A DNA stretch of 15,020 bases from Candidatus Moraniibacteriota bacterium (GTDB lineage Bacteria > Patescibacteriota > Minisyncoccia > Moranbacterales > UBA1568). Shown here in pieces: positions 13,579 through 15,020 of this stretch. Numbering within the stretch: position 1 is the stretch's first letter; each line of letters opens with the position of its first letter. The position numbers and the translations under genes are program-made. Where the stretch lies: positions 1-15,020 of the forward strand of contig JAGOOJ010000016.1 of the NCBI GenBank assembly GCA_017992575.1, read 5' to 3'. A model generated the notes under the pieces. The model saw only the letters and a list, made by a program, of their open reading frames with translations. It made no database searches and was not told where the DNA came from.

Positions 13579-13716
13579 ATGAATTTCTTCACGAGATTGT
13601 GGGCCTTTTTTTGGCAACCGCCGAAGCCAAGGCTTGTTCCTCCCCATCTCGATGGGGAGTACATAGAACGCTGCGTCCAGATGCAGCGTGACCACTGGGC
13701 CAAGATGGCCAAGTGA
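13579..13716 (+). CDS. Small basic/aromatic protein, 45 aa, first gene of a small-protein operon
   Basis: No family recognised. The 45-aa product starts MNFFTRLWAFFWQPPKPRLV and ends YIERCVQMQRDHWAKMAK: an aromatic amphipathic N-terminus, a proline-rich break and a charged helical tail with one Cys and four Trp/His-rich positions. GGAG at 13569-13572 is 6 bases before the ATG, and a consensus promoter lies 50 bases upstream. The coding region also contains short hairpins (CCCCAT/ATGGGG near 13640-13660, and CGCTGC/GCAGCG near 13670-13690), so a structured RNA cannot be excluded. The combination of promoter, Shine-Dalgarno, ORF and a second similar-sized ORF downstream favours a real protein. 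Confidence 0.6.
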   Translation: MNFFTRLWAFFWQPPKPRLVPPHLDGEYIERCVQMQRDHWAKMAK

Positions 13717-13722
13717 CGACAC

Positions 13723-13752
13723 GCCGCTCGGAACCTAAGGGTACCGAGCGGC
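13723..13752 (+). other. GC-rich hairpin between the two small genes
   Basis: GCCGCTCGG (13723-13731) pairs perfectly with CCGAGCGGC (13744-13752); the 12-nt loop can pair further (ACC with GGT). No T-run follows directly, so it is more likely a processing, stability or attenuation structure than a terminator. Confidence 0.75.
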
Positions 13753-13759
13753 AGTTCAT

Positions 13760-13785
13760 TTCTATAGCTAGAAGTTGTTTTTTTT
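13760..13785 (+). terminator. Possible attenuator upstream of the second small gene
   Basis: TTCTA (13760-13764) pairs with TAGAA (13769-13773) around a 4-nt loop and is followed by GTTG and a run of eight T at 13778-13785. The stem is weak, but together with the GC hairpin just upstream it could give partial termination before the Shine-Dalgarno of the next gene. Confidence 0.35.
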
Positions 13786-13799
13786 CGGAGGGTAGTGAT

Positions 13800-13946
13800 A
13801 TGTACCTCAGTCAACAAACTAGTCTGACGCCTCATCCGGAATCGATAGTGCCAACCAAGAGTTATCGCTTCCTTGGCTGGGTCTGTCTTTTTTCGACCGT
13901 GGTCGTTACCTCGCTCATCGTTCTCGCGGTGCGGGTCTGGACCTGA
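13800..13946 (+). CDS. Small single-pass membrane protein, 48 aa, second gene of the small-protein operon
   Basis: No family recognised. The product has a polar N-terminus (MYLSQQTSLTPHPESIVPTK) and one C-terminal membrane segment at about 24-45 (FLGWVCLFSTVVVTSLIVLA), ending RVWT. The layout suggests an N-out or N-in tail-anchored peptide; topology cannot be decided. The frame is open further upstream to 13713, but that extension crosses the intergenic hairpins, whereas GGAGGG at 13787-13792 lies 7 bases before this ATG, the strongest Shine-Dalgarno in the window. The transcript ends at a terminator starting 17 bases after the stop. Confidence 0.65.
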   Translation: MYLSQQTSLTPHPESIVPTKSYRFLGWVCLFSTVVVTSLIVLAVRVWT

Positions 13947-13962
13947 GTCATCCTCTTCGTTT

Positions 13963-14003
13963 GGCCACTTTGCTTCTCACGGCAGGGTGGCCTTTTTCTT
14001 TTT
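13963..14003 (+). terminator. Rho-independent terminator closing the small-protein operon
   Basis: GGCCAC (13963-13968) pairs with GTGGCC (13987-13992), with an inner TGC/GCA pair in the loop, and is followed by TTTTTCTTTTT. This is the clearest plus-strand terminator in the window. Confidence 0.8.
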
Positions 14004-14044
14004 CATAATTATTGGTAGTATGTAAGGAGAGTAAACAACCACAC

Positions 14045-14854
14045 ATGCCAAAAAAACCAATCAAAATTCTTTCCTGGAATGTCAACGGTATCCGGGCGGT
14101 TCATAAAAAAGGATTGTTTTTGCCGTTCATCGAAAAGCACCAACCGGATATCCTCTGTCTTCAGGAAACCAAGGCCATGCAGGGTCAGGCCGAGATCGAT
14201 CTTCCGGCGTATGAGGAGTACTGGCATTCAGCGGAACGCAAGGGATATTCGGGGACGGCCATTTTTACTAAAACAAAACCACTCTCTGTGGTGAATGGTT
14301 TTTCGAAGCGTGTCATCAAAAAGTTTGATTTGGTGGCGGATGAATATGGGGACCCGTGTTCCGAAGGGAGAGTGATCACAGCAGAGTTTGAGGAATTTTA
14401 TGTGGTGACCGTCTACACACCTAATGCCAAAGAGGACTTGAGTCGAGTACCGCTCCGACACCAGCAGTGGGACCCGGCTTTTTTGGCCCACTGTCAGGAA
14501 CTGGAGAAAAAGAAGCCAGTGATTTTTTGTGGTGATTTGAACGTGGCGCATACGGAAGAGGATCTGGCCAACCCCAAGGGCAATGTGGGAAAGCATGGCT
14601 TCACCGATGAAGAACGGGAGGGATTTCAAAAGTTTGTCGATGCTGGCTTCGTTGATACGTTTCGTCTCTTTCACCAAGGGAATGGTCACTATTCCTGGTG
14701 GTCACATTTCGCCAAATCGCGCGAGCGCAATGTCGGCTGGCGCATCGACTATTTTTTGGTGAGCCAGTCTTTGCGGTCACACGTCAAAGAGGCTTTCATT
14801 TTGCCTGATGTTATGGGTTCTGATCATTGTCCAGTCGGTATCGTACTTTCATAG
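14045..14854 (+). CDS. xth: Exodeoxyribonuclease III / AP endonuclease
   Basis: The 269-aa product matches the length and all catalytic blocks of the ExoIII branch of the EEP superfamily, which incises abasic sites in base excision repair. Seen in order: ILSWNVNGIRA (metal-site Asn12), DILCLQETK (Glu41), YSGTAIFTK, VVTVYTPNA (Tyr124), FCGDLNVAHTEEDL (Asp164, Asn166), GFVDTFRLFH, YSWW, GWRIDYFLVS (Asp235) and GSDHCPVGI (Asp260, His261). The frame opens at a TTG (14012), but the ATG at 14045 aligns with the family start. AAGGAG lies at 14024-14029, 15 bases upstream, a rather long spacing. A terminator separates it from the small-protein operon, so it needs its own promoter, which I cannot identify with confidence. 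Confidence 0.95.
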   Translation: MPKKPIKILSWNVNGIRAVHKKGLFLPFIEKHQPDILCLQETKAMQGQAEIDLPAYEEYWHSAERKGYSGTAIFTKTKPLSVVNGFSKRVIKKFDLVADEYGDPCSEGRVITAEFEEFYVVTVYTPNAKEDLSRVPLRHQQWDPAFLAHCQELEKKKPVIFCGDLNVAHTEEDLANPKGNVGKHGFTDEEREGFQKFVDAGFVDTFRLFHQGNGHYSWWSHFAKSRERNVGWRIDYFLVSQSLRSHVKEAFILPDVMGSDHCPVGIVLS

Positions 14855-14859
14855 GCGCC

Positions 14860-14965
14860 CATATTTGGTGTATTTCTTTGTTGTCGGTTCTGGTGCTCGA
14901 CACTGTACTCTACGAGTACAGCTTACGGAGCTCCTCACCGACGCCTCGAACTACACTCAAATATG
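14860..14965. repeat. Structured inverted-repeat element after xth
   Basis: The arms CATATTTG-GTGTA (14860-14872) and TACACTCAAATATG (14952-14965) are reverse complements apart from one inserted base. At the centre CTGTACTC (14903-14910) and GAGTACAG (14914-14921) form a perfect 8-bp hairpin with a 3-nt loop, and GTCGG (14883-14887) can pair CCGAC (14938-14942). There is no T-run, so it is not a terminator. A further CAAATATG occurs at 14984-14991. It looks like an intergenic repeat or structured RNA; the remaining bases to 15020 show nothing else I can name. Confidence 0.55.
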
Positions 14966-15020
14966 AACACCTTAAGGTTTGTGCAAATATGAAGCAAAAC
15001 ACATCATACATTCCACTGGC

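Noticed and set aside
13500..13691. Open frame of 63 codons overlapping the small-protein operon
   Set aside because: It starts with TTG inside the -35 box of the promoter; the 45-aa ORF in another frame has a proper Shine-Dalgarno.
1..15020. UGA recoding (genetic code 25)
   Set aside because: Several genes end at TGA (pilN, miaB, the small ORFs) at sensible family-length ends, and no gene needs read-through.
1..15020. CRISPR arrays, tRNA or rRNA genes, insertion sequences with transposase
   Set aside because: I saw no regularly spaced repeats, no tRNA-like cloverleaf with a T-loop GTTCGA core in place, and no transposase or integrase motifs.

Overview
The window looks like a stretch of chromosome from a Candidate Phyla Radiation (Patescibacteria) bacterium, probably of the Parcubacteria side. 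This is inferred from gene content and style and was not tested by phylogeny. The clues are a compact type IV pilus locus with fast-diverging minor pilins and no outer-membrane secretin genes beside it, a wHTH/nucleotidyltransferase protein of a kind common in CPR genomes, a MiaB that ends before the TRAM domain, many genes without Shine-Dalgarno sequences, and an AT-rich palindromic intergenic repeat. TGA is used as a normal stop, which argues against the UGA-recoding lineages (Gracilibacteria, Absconditabacteria).

Layout. (1) 1-542 is the 3' end of uvrA. (2) 543-1080 holds no credible protein gene. It carries a roughly 380-nt element bounded by 29-nt inverted repeats, with further nested stem-loops. 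(3) 1021-1353, minus strand: a complete small unit with consensus promoter, a 59-aa membrane protein and a terminator. (4) 1403-1513 is an AT-rich palindromic repeat whose right arm appears to supply the promoter of the next gene. (5) 1525-2448 is a nucleotidyltransferase-like protein. (6) 2455-10153 is the type IV pilus locus: an extended -10 promoter and structured leader, pilC, three minor-pilin-like genes (one with three tandem Ig-like domains), then a second promoter, pilM, pilN, pilO and an unrecognised single-TM protein. (7) 10163-13452: rlmN, a CapA-like metallophosphatase and miaB. (8) 13500-14003: a consensus promoter drives two small proteins (45 and 48 aa) separated by hairpins and closed by a terminator. 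(9) 14045-14854 is exodeoxyribonuclease III. (10) 14855-15020 is an intergenic structured repeat.

How the genes work together. PilC is the inner-membrane platform of the pilus. PilM binds the cytoplasmic N-terminus of PilN, and PilN/PilO form the periplasmic alignment complex. The three minor-pilin-like proteins would prime or tip the fibre; the one with Ig-like domains could present an adhesive head. No major pilin, PilB/PilT motor or prepilin peptidase is in the window. The remaining genes are DNA repair (uvrA, xth) and RNA modification (rlmN, miaB).

Transcription start logic is unusually readable. Several promoters place the predicted transcription start at or within a few bases of the ATG (nucleotidyltransferase gene, rlmN, miaB), suggesting leaderless mRNAs. 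Others (capA-like, pilO, both small ORFs, xth) have clear Shine-Dalgarno sequences. The least explained parts are the 596-973 element, the small-protein operon and the terminal repeat.
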